NCBI GenBank assembly: GCA_905221605.1 | Contig: CAJNDS010001112.1 | Span: 327,001 to 391,000, forward strand | DNA length: 64,000 nt | Reading direction: 5' to 3' | From: Symbiodinium natans | Taxonomy: Eukaryota > Sar > Dinophyceae > Suessiales > Symbiodiniaceae | Shown here: positions 10,510 through 20,099 of the stretch, piece after piece | Layout: every line of letters begins with the position of its first letter | How positions within the stretch are numbered: position 1 is the first letter of the stretch | The notes under the pieces: generated by a model | Seen by the model: the letters and a program-made list of their open reading frames with translations, nothing else | Told to the model about the DNA's origin: nothing | Database searches by the model: none | Program-made: the position numbers and the translations under genes

Positions 10510-10640
10510 CCTCAGTCGCGTGCCCAAGGGGGCCTCGGAAGCCGCCTTGAGCCTTGCTTCGCACGCAGATGTGTTGTCCTCGCTGCGGGGATCCTATGAT
10601 TTTCCATGACTTTCCCATAATCGTCCATAATCCATATACC

Positions 10641-10975
10641 ATACATACATACATACATACATACATACATACATACATACATACATACATACATACATAC
10701 ATACATACATACATACACACATACACACATACATATATGTATGTATGTATGTATACATATGTATATATACATATATATATATATATTTATTTATTTATTT
10801 ATCTATTTATTTATGTGTGTGTATGCATGTGTGTGTATGTATGTACACCTATATATATATATGTGTGTGTGTGTATGTATGTACGTACGTACGTACGTAC
10901 GTACGTACGTACGTATGTATGTATGTATACACACACACATATATATATTATTATATATATATATATATATATCAT
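10641..10975. repeat. compound A/T-rich microsatellite block
   Basis: Consecutive blocks of (CATA)n, (TATG)n, (TA)n, (TTTA)n, (TG)n, (TACG)n and (TA)n. Every frame stays open, so the Tyr/Ile/Thr/Cys-rich readings on both strands are artefacts of the repeat. Likely a slipped-strand hotspot in an intron or spacer. Confidence 0.9.
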
Positions 10976-11296
10976 ATCTCATATCGCGATCCACAAGCCC
11001 GCGCCTTGGCAGCGTGGAGCGCCAGCTCTGCGTCCTCGTGCGGCCACTCATGCGCACTGTGTGCTTCTGCTGCGGCTTTGGAAGGACAGCGCCGACCACC
11101 AAGTTGCAGGCACCGGCTCCACAAGAACGGTCGACGGAAAAAGTCGGAACTCCAGAATGGCTGCATGGAAACAGAACGGCAAAATCGAACACCAGAGCCG
11201 AATCGGAAACAAGAAACGAAAAAATCGAAAATTAGGGTGGCAATGCTTGTATCGTAAACAGGTACGGCTGAACCGGAAGAAAGGCTTTCCGCCCAA

Positions 11297-11470
11297 CCCT
11301 ACCCGGTGACGTGCGCTTGCTGATGCACAGTTTGTTGATGCGCGTGCCTTTCTGATGCGGCCAGCTTCTGATCTGTGATATTTCTGACTTGCAGTTTCGC
11401 AGCTCATTTCTAATTCGCAGTTCCTGATTTGTAGTTTCTAATTCGCCGGCTGGCTTCTGATTTTTCATTG
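11297..11470. repeat. degenerate TTCTGAT / TTCTAATTCGCAG repeats
   Basis: A short stretch in which TTCTGAT, TTCTAATTCGC and CAGTT motifs recur irregularly at about 15-30 base spacing. It looks like an old tandem array that has decayed. Confidence 0.4.
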
Positions 11471-11574
11471 ATCCAAAAGAACTGGCCGTGTGGGCCTGAT
11501 TTTTCGGGAACAACCCCACCAAAGATGCACGAACGTACTGGCAATCATACATGCCGGCCCGGTAGTCACAGCTC

Positions 11575-11637
11575 TGGCAAGCAACAACTTCGCTGCCTTT
11601 ACAGTCTGGTCCAGTTCCTCTTTCTTCGCTTCGGCGC
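11575..11637 (-). CDS. single helical exon candidate
   Basis: Entered after TTCGCAG and left at a GC donor, this minus-strand exon encodes AEAKKEELDQTVKAAKLLLA, an amphipathic helix with coding-like codons. It is the most upstream of the charged exons that continue down to 6634 on the same strand. Function unknown. Confidence 0.4.
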
Positions 11638-11693
11638 CTGCGAAGAAAGACCCAGACAGGCTCCCGAGCCTTCAACTGTATCCCGAAATCCTT

Positions 11694-11752
11694 AAACCCT
11701 AACACCCAAAAACCTCAAAACCCTAGAACCCTAAAACCCTAAACCCTAACAT
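11694..11752 (+). repeat. degenerate telomere-like tract
   Basis: Seven or so units of CCCTAAA with variants (CCCTAACA, CCCAAAA, CCCTAGAA), directly upstream in plus sense of the second TATA-like dispersed element. Confidence 0.75.
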
Positions 11753-11902
11753 CCCCAGAGCCCTTCTTACCGCCATGCCTGCGACTTTCGCGTTCTCGGT
11801 GTCCAGTGCCACCTGCATGACGCCAAGGATCCTGGGTGCTGAGGGAGAGGGGACTTGCAGTTGATGTTGCAAAGCTCAATCTGTCGCAATATGGGAGTTT
11901 TA

Positions 11903-12001
11903 CGAATGCAGGGGCTACCCTTTTTGAGGGTCCCTTTAAGGGGATTCTGTTTTATTTGGGGTATAAAAGGGGTACCCCTATTTTGGGAAATGCCCAGATC
12001 C
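11903..12001 (+). other. dispersed element with TATA-like core, copy 2
   Basis: Same motif order as copy 1 at 8685: GAATGCAGGGGCTACCC, a TCCCTTTAAGGGG step, TTATTTGGGGTATAAAAGGG, then TTTTGGGAAATGCCCAG. Copies 1 and 2 align over about 95 bases with many substitutions. No protein-coding frame is shared. Confidence 0.5.
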
Positions 12002-12005
12002 CACT

Positions 12006-13045
12006 CATGGTCATTGACGCTTAAGCCTTACCTGCCAAACGATGGCCGAGATGCCCCGAGGTGACCTGTCCGAGTGCAGAGGACAGAGACTTTCGCATCT
12101 TTTGGAGGTGCTGATCTGGAGCTTTGCCCTTTGATCTTGGTCTGGGGGGGGGGGGGGGGCAATACCAGTGTCGTAAACTTCTTCATCTCATTCCAAAACC
12201 GCCTGACAGAGTTACGTGAGTTGATCGTTGCAGTACAGCTATAGTTAGGTGCCGTTCCTGCGCGAGAGCTGCTGTCCATGTGTCTGCGAGCACCGCCTGA
12301 CAATAAAAGTAATCGCCCTTTTCTGTGGGCTTGGCTTCAAAGCTCGGCAGTTTCACACCTCCGAATTACTAAGGACGGCTGCAAGAAGCAGCGTCACTTC
12401 GAATTTTGCTGTCTGATGGCTGACTGCACGAGACTGCGGCGACAGTGCGCCAGAAACGAACCGCAGCCCAGACCAACAGAGAGCGCAGGTCAGCGCCAAA
12501 GCACGCCTGCTGTACACATACATATCCACATTGAAGCGTGCCGACTCACACGGCACAACAATCAAACCCCAAGATTGCTAGCAATGCTGAACCTGTGTCA
12601 CGTCCCGGGTCCATACACCGTGTTTTTTTGGTGTCCGTCCTGCATCTCGTTCGAACCTCCCTGGCCAACGGTGGCAGGCACACGGGACATGATAGCATAT
12701 GGCGTGAAACTCACAAGGGTCCTCCTGGATGTGCGCTCTACGTCTCTGTGTGCCCATGCTCTCCCAGGGGCTTATGTCCAGTCCCCTGAACCACCAAAAT
12801 GGCATCAACTCCAGGCGAACTGAAAGGAATAGATACAACATGGCTTCCCCACGTGAGGAGATAAAGCTGCCAAAGCTCAAGCCCACAGCTTGAGCCACGG
12901 ATCAAAGCCGTGGCAGCAAACGGACGTGGCTTCTTTAAAGGAACAATTTGCCTTGGCGTTGGGCTAGACTGCCCTCTCCGCGGCAAGCAGGCAAGATCAG
13001 CAACCTCCTTCTGCAAGTGACATCGCCTGCAAGGAGTCAGGGAGT
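12006..13045. other. no firm gene
   Basis: Contains a homopolymer G run near 12144-12161 and overlapping short frames. A minus-strand patch near 12180-12240 (NSVRRFWNEMKKFTTLV) could be an exon but has no partner. Confidence 0.35.
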
Positions 13046-13049
13046 TTGG

Positions 13050-13920
13050 TCAGGGCTGCAAAGGCGTGGCAACCTCTTGCCTCCGTTTGCTTACCTCAAG
13101 CAAAAACACGTCCCTTATGAACTTGAACAATCCCGACAGAGCCTCAGCCATCTTCACCTGCATAGCCTTGGACAAGTAAGACGATACATGCGCATTCGCT
13201 AGCAACTGCCTGAGATTGCCTGAGAATTCGTCAAGTTTGAACTCCATGCTGGCTGTGCATACTACAGTACAGCAACTGGCGAATCCGAGCAGCAGGAGGA
13301 AGCTTGTTCAAGTAGGTCGCCTTCTTCCTGAGGCTTACATCCGTCATTGCAGGAAAAGCAAAGTGGCCATTACCGATCTGTAGTCAAACCGTCTGACGAT
13401 GAATTATTTCCAGTGTTTTGTTCGCGTAGTACTTTCAGCCAAGCTTGGGTAGTTTAAGACATCGCCAAGCTGCGATAACTAGGTGTAAGTGTGTTGTTCT
13501 TAAGTAATACGAGTGTGTCTGACCGAAGGTCCGACACCCCCGTTTTACGCGCGTCCAAGCATCATGGGGAAGCGAACAAGGACCCCTACTTGACCGTTGG
13601 CACCAGTTGCAGCTTAGCTGCTGAGGGTTCTTCAACTTGCTGAGCTCCTGCAGATGCTTCTCCACTGCTGTCGGCTTCCTCGCATGGCATGGCACTCGGG
13701 ATCTGGAGCTGAACACCGCGAAGTCCGGGGCAGCGACTTCTTGGCAGCGGGCTTCTTCTGGGCAGAATCCGGCTGAGAAGCGCCTGCTCCCATCGCTGAG
13801 GCAGCTGGGCACAGCTAGAAAGTGAACTGAGACTTCTTGTCACAAGGAGCTCCGGGCCTGCAGTTGCCTGGCGTGCCTCAGCTGCAACCTGCGCAGGATC
13901 AAAATGATTCAAAATGATCA
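13050..13920 (-). CDS. downstream exons of the 120-residue-repeat protein
   Basis: Two minus-strand segments continue the gene at 14421-15587. Near 13605-13670 a frame encodes KPTAVEKHLQELSKLKN, the first half of the helical motif found three times upstream; another frame just before it (13680-13800) gives GAGASQPDSAQKKPAAKK, like the basic linkers. Near 13070-13200 a frame encodes YLSKAMQVKMAEALSG, the second half of the same motif. An intron between them would rebuild a fourth repeat. Exact joins are unresolved. Confidence 0.45.
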
Positions 13921-14420
13921 AAGATCAATCTGTTTGGGGAGATCACTGCACCGCCGCGCAAGACCACGCCTTTTCCGCGACCTCAATCAGCGTAGGCGGT
14001 CCAAGCCTGCACGCTTGTGCCCAAGTGCTTCCAGAGCTGTCTCGATAAATTGTTGCAGACGCTGGTTATCCCCAACACTCCCCCCGCCCTCCCGACAGCA
14101 ATGATTACAACCGCCCACATCGAATCTTTGGCGGCCTCCGTGGCGATGTGGAGGAGGCGGACGCTGAGGGGGCGGAGGGTGCGGATGCGGCTGCCCGGAG
14201 CTCCTCGACGCGCTGCCGCGTGCTCGCGGACCTTGGCAACAAGGCATGAAAACAAGGAGCCCAGTACACATCCACAGGATCCACAGGTGACCGGGACTAG
14301 CGGACTGGGGTGTGACTCGAGGGTCATCCCGCTGTCAAACACACCCAGCAGAGAGTTGTAGACATAGAAATCGTGTGCGCGTGGGCCGTGGGCGCAGTGC
14401 AGATTTCAGTTTTCAGACCT

Positions 14421-15560
14421 TCAAGCCTTCGAGGGGCCTGCACTTGACACTTGCCTGTTGAAGGGCTGAAACCATAAACTAAGAAGCTGAGCACCAGGCA
14501 GATTCTTCAGATAGGCAGTCCGGGCCTTCTCCGTTTTGATCTTGCTGAGCTGCTCCAGGTGCTTCTCAGCATCGTCGACCTTCCTGGCCTCGTTGGAGTC
14601 CAAAAAAAAAAGTCGTAGCCGGGGGGGGGGGGGGGGGAAGCGTGGGGGAGCCCGAAAAGCACAAGAATTTTTAGCAACGCAACTCGAAGTTCGAAAGGAC
14701 AAAGGCGCCTTGGAAGCAGGCTCCTTCTCCTTCGGCTCCTTTGGGGCTGCGCGCTTCTTGGGCTCCTCGGCTTCCGGAGCCTCGGGGGCCTCGGGAGCCT
14801 CGGGGGCCTCGGGGGCCTCGGGGGCCTCGGCCTCTGAAAGGGCGGCCGCCACCTTGGTTTGCATGGTGAGGGTGAGCTTGGCGATGTACTTCTCTTTTTG
14901 CTTCTGGGTTTTCAGCTTCGCAAGCTCGTCCATGTGCTTCTCCACTGCCGGTGTGAGCTTCTTCGGCTTCTTCACCTCATCAGGCTCCGCCTGCTGAGCA
15001 GCAGCTCGCTTCGAACGACCCGAAGTTGTCGGGGCCTCTGCCGCCGGCACATGCTCGGACTCTTCAGCCGCAGCTTGCTTCGCATTTCCCGCACGCTTCT
15101 TATCGGCCTTTTGCTTGGGTTCGCTGCCAGAAGGAGCTTCGGGCGCTGGCTCAGCTGCGTCAACAGCCGGCAGAGCATCGGCACACATCGACTGGGCCTC
15201 TGCCACCTTCATGCGCATCGTGAGCGTGATGTTGCCAAGGTACTCCTCCCTTTCGGCTTCCGTCTTCAGGCTGCGGAGTGCCTCCAAGTGCACGTCGACT
15301 GCAGAGCTCCTGGGTTTCTTCTTCTTCTCCGGCTCGGCTTGTTCAGAGCTCGCACGCTTTGAGGGAGACGGCTTTGCCGGTTCCTCCGTTTCGGGCTCCT
15401 TCTCTTCCGAGGCCTGCGCTGCTGCAGCAACCTCCTCCTTGGGCTTCCTTCCGGGCTTCTTCTTGGGCTGGGCTGGCTCAGAGCTCTCAGCAGGCTCAGC
15501 GGCTTTCTTCTGGCTCTTGCCTTTCGGCTTCTTCGGCGCCTGTTCAGCAGCACTTCTCGC
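14421..15560 (-). CDS. Lys/Glu/Ala-rich protein with ~120-residue helical repeats
   Basis: A 388-codon open frame on the minus strand that begins without ATG, so it starts inside a larger gene; a probable acceptor lies near 15544. Each repeat has a basic, Pro-rich linker (KKPGRKPKEE, KRAAAQQAEPDEVKKPKK) followed by a conserved helical segment: AVDVHLEALRSLKTEAE... at residues 94-133, AVEKHMDELAKLKTQKQ... at 212-252 and DAEKHLEQLSKIKTEKA at 337-364, the last cut short. Each full segment ends in a Thr/Met-rich stretch such as LTLTMQTKVA. Residues 254-272 are APE repeats. PGRKPK resembles an AT-hook core, so a nuclear or DNA-associated role is possible, but this is inference. A poly-A/poly-G run at 14602-14637 sits in a Pro-rich stretch that is probably intron (donor near 14712, acceptor near 14573). 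Confidence 0.6.
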   Translation of the reverse strand, partial: ARSAAEQAPKKPKGKSQKKAAEPAESSEPAQPKKKPGRKPKEEVAAAAQASEEKEPETEEPAKPSPSKRASSEQAEPEKKKKPRSSAVDVHLEALRSLKTEAEREEYLGNITLTMRMKVAEAQSMCADALPAVDAAEPAPEAPSGSEPKQKADKKRAGNAKQAAAEESEHVPAAEAPTTSGRSKRAAAQQAEPDEVKKPKKLTPAVEKHMDELAKLKTQKQKEKYIAKLTLTMQTKVAAALSEAEAPEAPEAPEAPEAPEAPEAEEPKKRAAPKEPKEKEPASKAPLSFRTSSCVAKNSCAFRAPPRFPPPPPRLRLFFLDSNEARKVDDAEKHLEQLSKIKTEKARTAYLKNLPGAQLLSLWFQPFNRQVSSAGPSKA

Positions 15561-15599
15561 ACTGGTAAAAAGCTGTACAGTTTGCACTTACGGCAAATA

Positions 15600-16100
15600 G
15601 GATTCCCAGGCTCCTGGTCCTGCACCCCCTCCGTCTCTTGCACCGGCAAGGTGGCTGAGGTCTTAGGCGAGGCTTTCTCGTCCTTGTCTGATGGGCCTGG
15701 CAAGAGAGCATGGCCTATCATCATCAGCACTAGGTCACTATGCAGGAATCCGCTAAGGCATCTGTCCTGCCGGCGCACTTTGCGTGGAGGGAGCTGCTGC
15801 CTGCACAGAAAGCAACAGACAGTGCATGACAAGTGAATTGCAACGCTTGTCATGGCAGTAGTTGGCTTGCGCCTCTGTTGTTGCCGTCCTTGGGTCTGCC
15901 GCAGAATAACCCAAGAGGGCGGGCCGGGGAGGGGGGGGGGAAGCTCGGAAGTTTGCTGGTCAACAAAAAGTCCATGCAAGCCAAGCAGCACAGGCTCTTT
16001 CTGCGGAGATGATGCCTTCACATCCTGGACGCCGTCCTCTTCGGGCTCCTCTTCCTCGGCCTGGCACGCGAACATCAACATCCGAAGAAAGAAGCACCGC
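15600..16100 (-). CDS. candidate upstream exons of the repeat protein
   Basis: Minus-strand patches encode GPSDKDEKASPKTSATLPVQ with ETEGVQDQEPGNPIC near 15605-15690, left at a strong GTAAGT donor, and AEEEEPEEDGVQDVKASSPQ near 15995-16060. A Cys-containing stretch (CRQQLPPRKVRRQDRC) lies near 15755-15805. The region 15910-15945 has a G run and is probably intron. Same strand and similar composition as the repeat gene just downstream. No family is recognised. Confidence 0.38.
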
Positions 16101-16104
16101 AAGA

Positions 16105-16980
16105 GAGCAGCGAGCTACATTCGAGGCAACCTCTTCCTCGCCATCATCCTTTGCGGGATACCTGGACGTGTACCAAAAGAACCCTTGAGGCAGAAAGGAG
16201 TTTAAAGGGATGCAGCCATCAACTTGTCAAAAGAGGTGCCAACCCCATAGACACTCTGACATCCCGACAAGGGGGCTATAGAAACCTAAAACCTGAAGAG
16301 CCACCCTGAATCCAAAGTGGGGTTGCTCGCGGCTCTTCCAGCCATTGGCAACGGACAACTTCCAGCGATGTCCCATGAACTTCAACAGCAACCCTTTCTG
16401 TACCCAGACTCCTGAAGTCAGCTGGGGAAGGCCTTTGACAAACTTCTCAACCCTAAACCCTAAACCCTAAGTCAACCACTGCGGCCCCGGCTGTTCCAGG
16501 CCGGCCGGTGGTGGCCGCTGTGCCGCTCGCTCGGCGCGCTGCCGGGCGCGCAGCAGCTCGGGCGCCTCGGCACCTTTGGGCTTCGACTTCTTCTCCTCCT
16601 ATTCTTGCATCAAGCACTGCTGCTACCGCAGTACCAGTGTCTCTGCTTATGCAACAAGTGGCTTTGGGGCTTGGCTGGTGGGCTCAGATGTTTCAGTCTC
16701 TGTGGAAGGAATGTCGGTCTGAGGGCTGCAGTCCCGACCACAAGGGCCTTGCGATGCAGCCACGGGAGCCGCCAGCGTCTCACCGCTCTCGGCAGGACCT
16801 CCTGTCAAGTCTGTTTTAATTTGGGTAGCATCCCAAAAAAACATGAAATTAACTGCACATCCGGGCGGGTACGAGCGCGAGCAAGATGACCCCACTTTTG
16901 TTACCTTTAGACCGGGTTCTTGGCTCACCTGTTCCTCTGAGGCCGGATGTCTCACAGGGTGAGCGATTGCTCCTTCATCC
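16105..16980. other. no gene recognised; short telomere-like tract
   Basis: Holds three CCCTAAA units at 16449-16470 and otherwise short unconvincing frames. Confidence 0.4.
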
Positions 16981-16984
16981 TGGA

Positions 16985-17270
16985 CGCTTTACCCCTCGCC
17001 CGTCTCGCGCCTGCACGGCTCCGAAGGCGCTCGGCCAAACTGCGGGCGCCGCGCATCGGGGAGCTGCGCAGCGCCGCCGCGGCGGCCACTGTGGAGGCCT
17101 GGGATCTGGAGAACGAATTCGGGTGCCACAACCGCCCTGATGGATGAGGAAAGAGACCTAATTGAAGCCGATTCGTTTGCCATCAGGGCACGTACAGCCA
17201 TCCCAACCCTGTTTGGCGAGCGGGTGTCTCCTGAACAGCATATGGACAGGCGTGAAAGTGCGCAGCACAC
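16985..17270 (+). CDS. possible plus-strand exons, unknown product
   Basis: A plus-strand frame near 17000-17115 encodes RSAKLRAPRIGELRS, AAAAATVEAW and DLENEFG with almost every third position G or C, as in real exons here. A second plus-strand frame from about 17136 encodes MDEERDLIEADSFAIRARTA and IPTLFGERVSPEQHM. A frame change lies between them (17115-17136), too short for a normal intron, so a frameshift or unusual splice is needed. If real, this is one of the few plus-strand coding signals. The minus-strand reading is also open, so the strand is uncertain. Confidence 0.33.
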
Positions 17271-17599
17271 TCTGTGCTTTCCTGTGACAATTGTATGGCT
17301 GCCTCCTGCAGTTTGGCAGGTTCGCCGACCGGTGCATCTGTCGCCGCTGTCGCGTCGGCTAGCTCAGCTTCAGCCTGGAGCAATGGAGCACCATGGAGCA
17401 ATGGAGTTTCGAGACTTGTGGTTCGGTGATTCAAGTCTTTCCCATTCCTGCATCGTAGCTTGCGCAGGGGCTGTGGACTCCGCAGACTCGGAATGCGCCA
17501 GAGGTCACCGACTTCAAGATGTCGCTGTTCAGCTTAGAAGCTATATGAAGCTCTATCGCATTGCTGCTGCCAGGAATGAGTAAACATGTGTGGAAACTC

Positions 17600-18180
17600 T
17601 AAAAGGTTGATGCGATGTGTGGTCACAACATGTTCGGACGTGGGTCCTGCCTCGGGCTTGTCTGCAGCTTCGCCGACCTCAAACGGAAAGCTGCTGACTG
17701 CTACTTCTGAGTCCGAGATGAGGGGATTCTCGAGCGGTGTCAACCCTGCCGCGCCTGCTTGTCCACGACTTCGGTCGCCTCTGTGCCTGCATTTCCTTCA
17801 TCCTGCCAACCGCCATCCATTTGCAACATCAACGGCCCATAAACCCTCCGGCCGGAGTCTTAACTGCAGACGTCTGCAGGCCCTCAGGCCACAGGACTCC
17901 GTGCGTTATGAGTTGCGAGTTTGACGGGAGTTTTGCAGTTCCACCTCTGGGCGCTTCTCAGGTTCTTCAGCCTGCAAGCAGCAAGCATCCCAAACAGCTG
18001 CCGGTTGCCGGTTGTCTTCGCCCTGCCCAACCTGCGCCAATTCCGCGTCCTTGGCTGCTGCCTCCTGCCAGTGGCCATCCAAGCCAAGGGAATTGTGCAG
18101 AACTCAATTTTTTCCTTGGCATGGTCAGTGGCAGAATCGTAATCCTCGCTGGCATCGTCATGCTCAGGCTCTGCAGCCTA
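17600..18180 (-). CDS. candidate acidic exons
   Basis: Three minus-strand patches look like exons: near 18080-18165, after GGCTGCAG, EPEHDDASEDYDSATDHAKE; at about 17920-17975, after TTGCAG, AEEPEKRPEVELQNSRQ ending in a stop; and near 17630-17725, SDSEVAVSSFPFEVGEAADK. All are acidic. They resemble the acidic exons of the tandem array region but share no clear motif with them. Confidence 0.33.
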
Positions 18181-18189
18181 GCGAATGGA

Positions 18190-18900
18190 GTCAAGCTGCC
18201 GTCGCACATCGCGATCACTGCCCGAAAGGCTTGTTCTGGTTACTCAGAACTCTTAGGCTTGTCCATGCTCAATGCTCCAGCTTGCCTCGGCAGCTTTCTC
18301 TGCGATTCCAGTCTCGGACTCCTGCTTCATGCGTGCGCATGAAGAAGCAGCACACACACACACACAGACACAGCATGCACAAAGGCGACAATGCTAGGCT
18401 GCTCAACATTCCTCTGTGCTGGCTGGGGGGGGGGGGGGGCTTGTTCTTCAGTCCGACTACTCAAGCAGCTAGTCATATGGAGAATACGGAGAACTCCCAG
18501 CCCATGTCATCTGCAGAGCCCTTTACCACCTCTGCGGCCATGTCCGCAACAGCTTCGTCCTGACAGTGACGAAACACCCAAATTGCAGAGTGCACATTCT
18601 ACGGGTTTTCTGCCACCTGCCTAGCAGCCTCGCAACCACACTGCAGGGATGCAAAACGGTTCATGTCGTATGTCATCATGACTCGAAGAAGGGAGAAATG
18701 TCGGGTTTAGGGTTTAAGGTTTCGGCGCACTCGGACTCTCCAGGCGAGGCTGTCGGTGTCTCAACGGATGAGGTGATACCACGGGCCGAGCACGTGTAAG
18801 GTGGAGGCATTGTCAATCAACATATCCACCAACACTACACTACAGAAAAACCAGCCTCGATTTCATTCCCATCTCACTGCGCGTTGGTGCCCGCTCATCC
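18190..18900. other. no gene; CA repeat, G run, TTTAGGG units
   Basis: Includes a (CA)n tract at 18350-18366, a G run at 18426-18439 and a TTTAGGG-sense telomere-like pair at 18704-18720. This is the likely 3' region of the Cys-rich gene. Confidence 0.5.
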
Positions 18901-18910
18901 AACTTCGACT

Positions 18911-19493
18911 TCAAACGACCAAGTCGAGCTTCCGCTTGAAGGTGGTTTTCACGCTCTCACCCTTTACCGGGAAAGTAATGTTGAACATCCGTTGACCGAC
19001 AACGATGTCATAGCCTTCTTCTGCGCAAGTGCCAACGTGGAAGGTGCCGCTGTGGTTCGCGGCCTGGAGCGAATTGCCGATGCATGGACACCAGGATGGA
19101 CACCCAACGCCTCTGCAAAGGCATGGACCGCACCCTGGAATCACGCCGACCGCGGCCATAATGCAAGCATAGTCTGCCGGTTCCAAAGGTCCCCCACAAG
19201 TAATGCCAGCAGCTGCTGCAGCAGCCCCACAGCCAGCGATCTCCCAAAAGTCGCAGCCTGAGGCATTGCTCCCAAGGTTGGCGGTCGCAACAGCTCGCGT
19301 CTCTTCCTGCACACTGACCTGCGTGCATTCACCTGGGACGTGGCGCTCCACGACAAAAACACTAGAGCCGCTAGAGCCACTTGACGCCGTGGCTGCTGCA
19401 GTCAAGGGCAGGATCAGTACTCTCAAGAAAGCAAGCAGTGGCCGTCATCTGACGAAGACGCGCACGGAGTGCAGGCTACAGCGGGAGATACAT
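18911..19493 (-). CDS. small secreted Cys-rich protein
   Basis: Proposed CDS is complement(18911-19421, 19480-19493), 174 residues: exon 1 is 14 bases from the ATG at 19493, the intron 19422-19479 (58 bases) is GT-AG, and the sum is in frame. The start MYLPLVLILPLTAAATA is a good signal peptide; without the intron the frame has no ATG and a stop just upstream. The mature part holds about 13 Cys (CGGPLEPADYACIM, CGPCLCRGVGCPSWCPC) and three N-glycosylation sequons (NAS, NHS, NIT), so a secreted or surface, disulfide-rich product is likely. No family is recognised. The ATG is only 7 bases after tandem relics of the spliced leader, which marks this as the true 5' end and suggests passage through a trans-spliced mRNA copy. 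Confidence 0.62.
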
Positions 19494-19500
19494 GGAAAGG

Positions 19501-19531
19501 CTTGAGCCGACTTCAGCCAAAATGGTTACGG
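19501..19531 (-). other. relict dinoflagellate spliced leader, two tandem remnants
   Basis: Read on the minus strand, 19531-19511 matches the canonical spliced leader at 19 of 21 positions, including an unbroken CCATTTTGGCT. It is followed directly (19510-19501) by TCGGCTCAAG, which matches the last ten leader bases at 9 of 10. Relict leaders of this kind arise when a trans-spliced mRNA is copied back into the genome; two in a row imply more than one round. They end 7 bases before the ATG of the Cys-rich gene. The canonical leader sequence is recalled from the literature, not compared by tool. Confidence 0.78.
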
Positions 19532-19645
19532 TTTGGTTGAGGGTTTAGGACCCACTTCCGTGGCAGGGCTGTCATCATCTCTCTGCTCATGCTCGGGGGC
19601 CTGCAATTGAGCTCGGCTCTTTTCATCTTCCTTAAACGGCCCAAG
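19526..19645 (-). CDS. last exon of an acidic gene, stop codon inside the relict leader
   Basis: A 40-codon exon entered after CACTAG. It encodes LGPFKEDEKSRAQLQ, APEHEQRDDDSPATE and VGPKPSTKP, then TAA at 19528-19526. The TAA is made by CCGTAACC of the relict spliced leader. The unmutated leader (CCGTAG) would give TAG in the same frame, so the leader itself supplied the stop. A further candidate exon just upstream (near 19743-19775) encodes LPTAEEDQDAM. The product is hydrophilic and acidic, like the exons of the tandem array further upstream on this strand, and could be the 3' end of that gene. Confidence 0.48.
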   Translation of the reverse strand, partial: LGPFKEDEKSRAQLQAPEHEQRDDDSPATEVGPKPSTKP

Positions 19646-19834
19646 CTAGTGTCGGTCTGTCTTCTGAAATAGGATTTCGGGCAGCTCAAGTTGGGTTTCG
19701 AGGAGTTCGCGCAGGGCTCAGGGCCGAGTTTGGGGAGCAAGCTAGGTCATGGCATCCTGGTCTTCCTCAGCTGTTGGAAGCGCCCAAACAGCTCTAGAAG
19801 TTGTGATAATTCCAAGTTGTGCTTTTCGAGGGGT

Positions 19835-20040
19835 GTAAATGTTCCCAAATGGCACGAGATCTGAGGAATAGGGATCATCCCAGTCTTGCTTATTGTGGGG
19901 TGAGCGTTGAGCATCATGGTGATTCACTGGCTTGTGTGGCGTTTCCAAATCTTGCTAATGAGGGGCGAGTGCTTCGACATAGCATAGATGCAAAACGAAT
20001 TGACGATTCGAAGTCTTGCTTATGTGGGATGGGGGAGGGC
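19835..20040 (+). repeat. three imperfect ~75-base repeats (TCTTGCTwAT...GGGG)
   Basis: The motif AGTCTTGCTTATTGTGGGGT recurs as AATCTTGCTAATGAGGGGC and AGTCTTGCTTATGTGGGATG at spacings of about 70-85 bases. No coding sense was found. Confidence 0.5.
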
Positions 20041-20099
20041 GTACACATCATTGCCCATCGAATCCCGAAGCGTTCTCGTTCTTGAACCCCAATCTCGCC

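Noticed and set aside
10554-11309. Plus-strand 251-codon frame
   Set aside because: Most of it is translated (CATA)n, (TA)n and related microsatellite; no stop codons arise from such repeats in this frame.
16449-16470. Chromosome end
   Set aside because: Only three telomere units, with gene-bearing sequence on both sides; likewise for the other CCCTAAA tracts.
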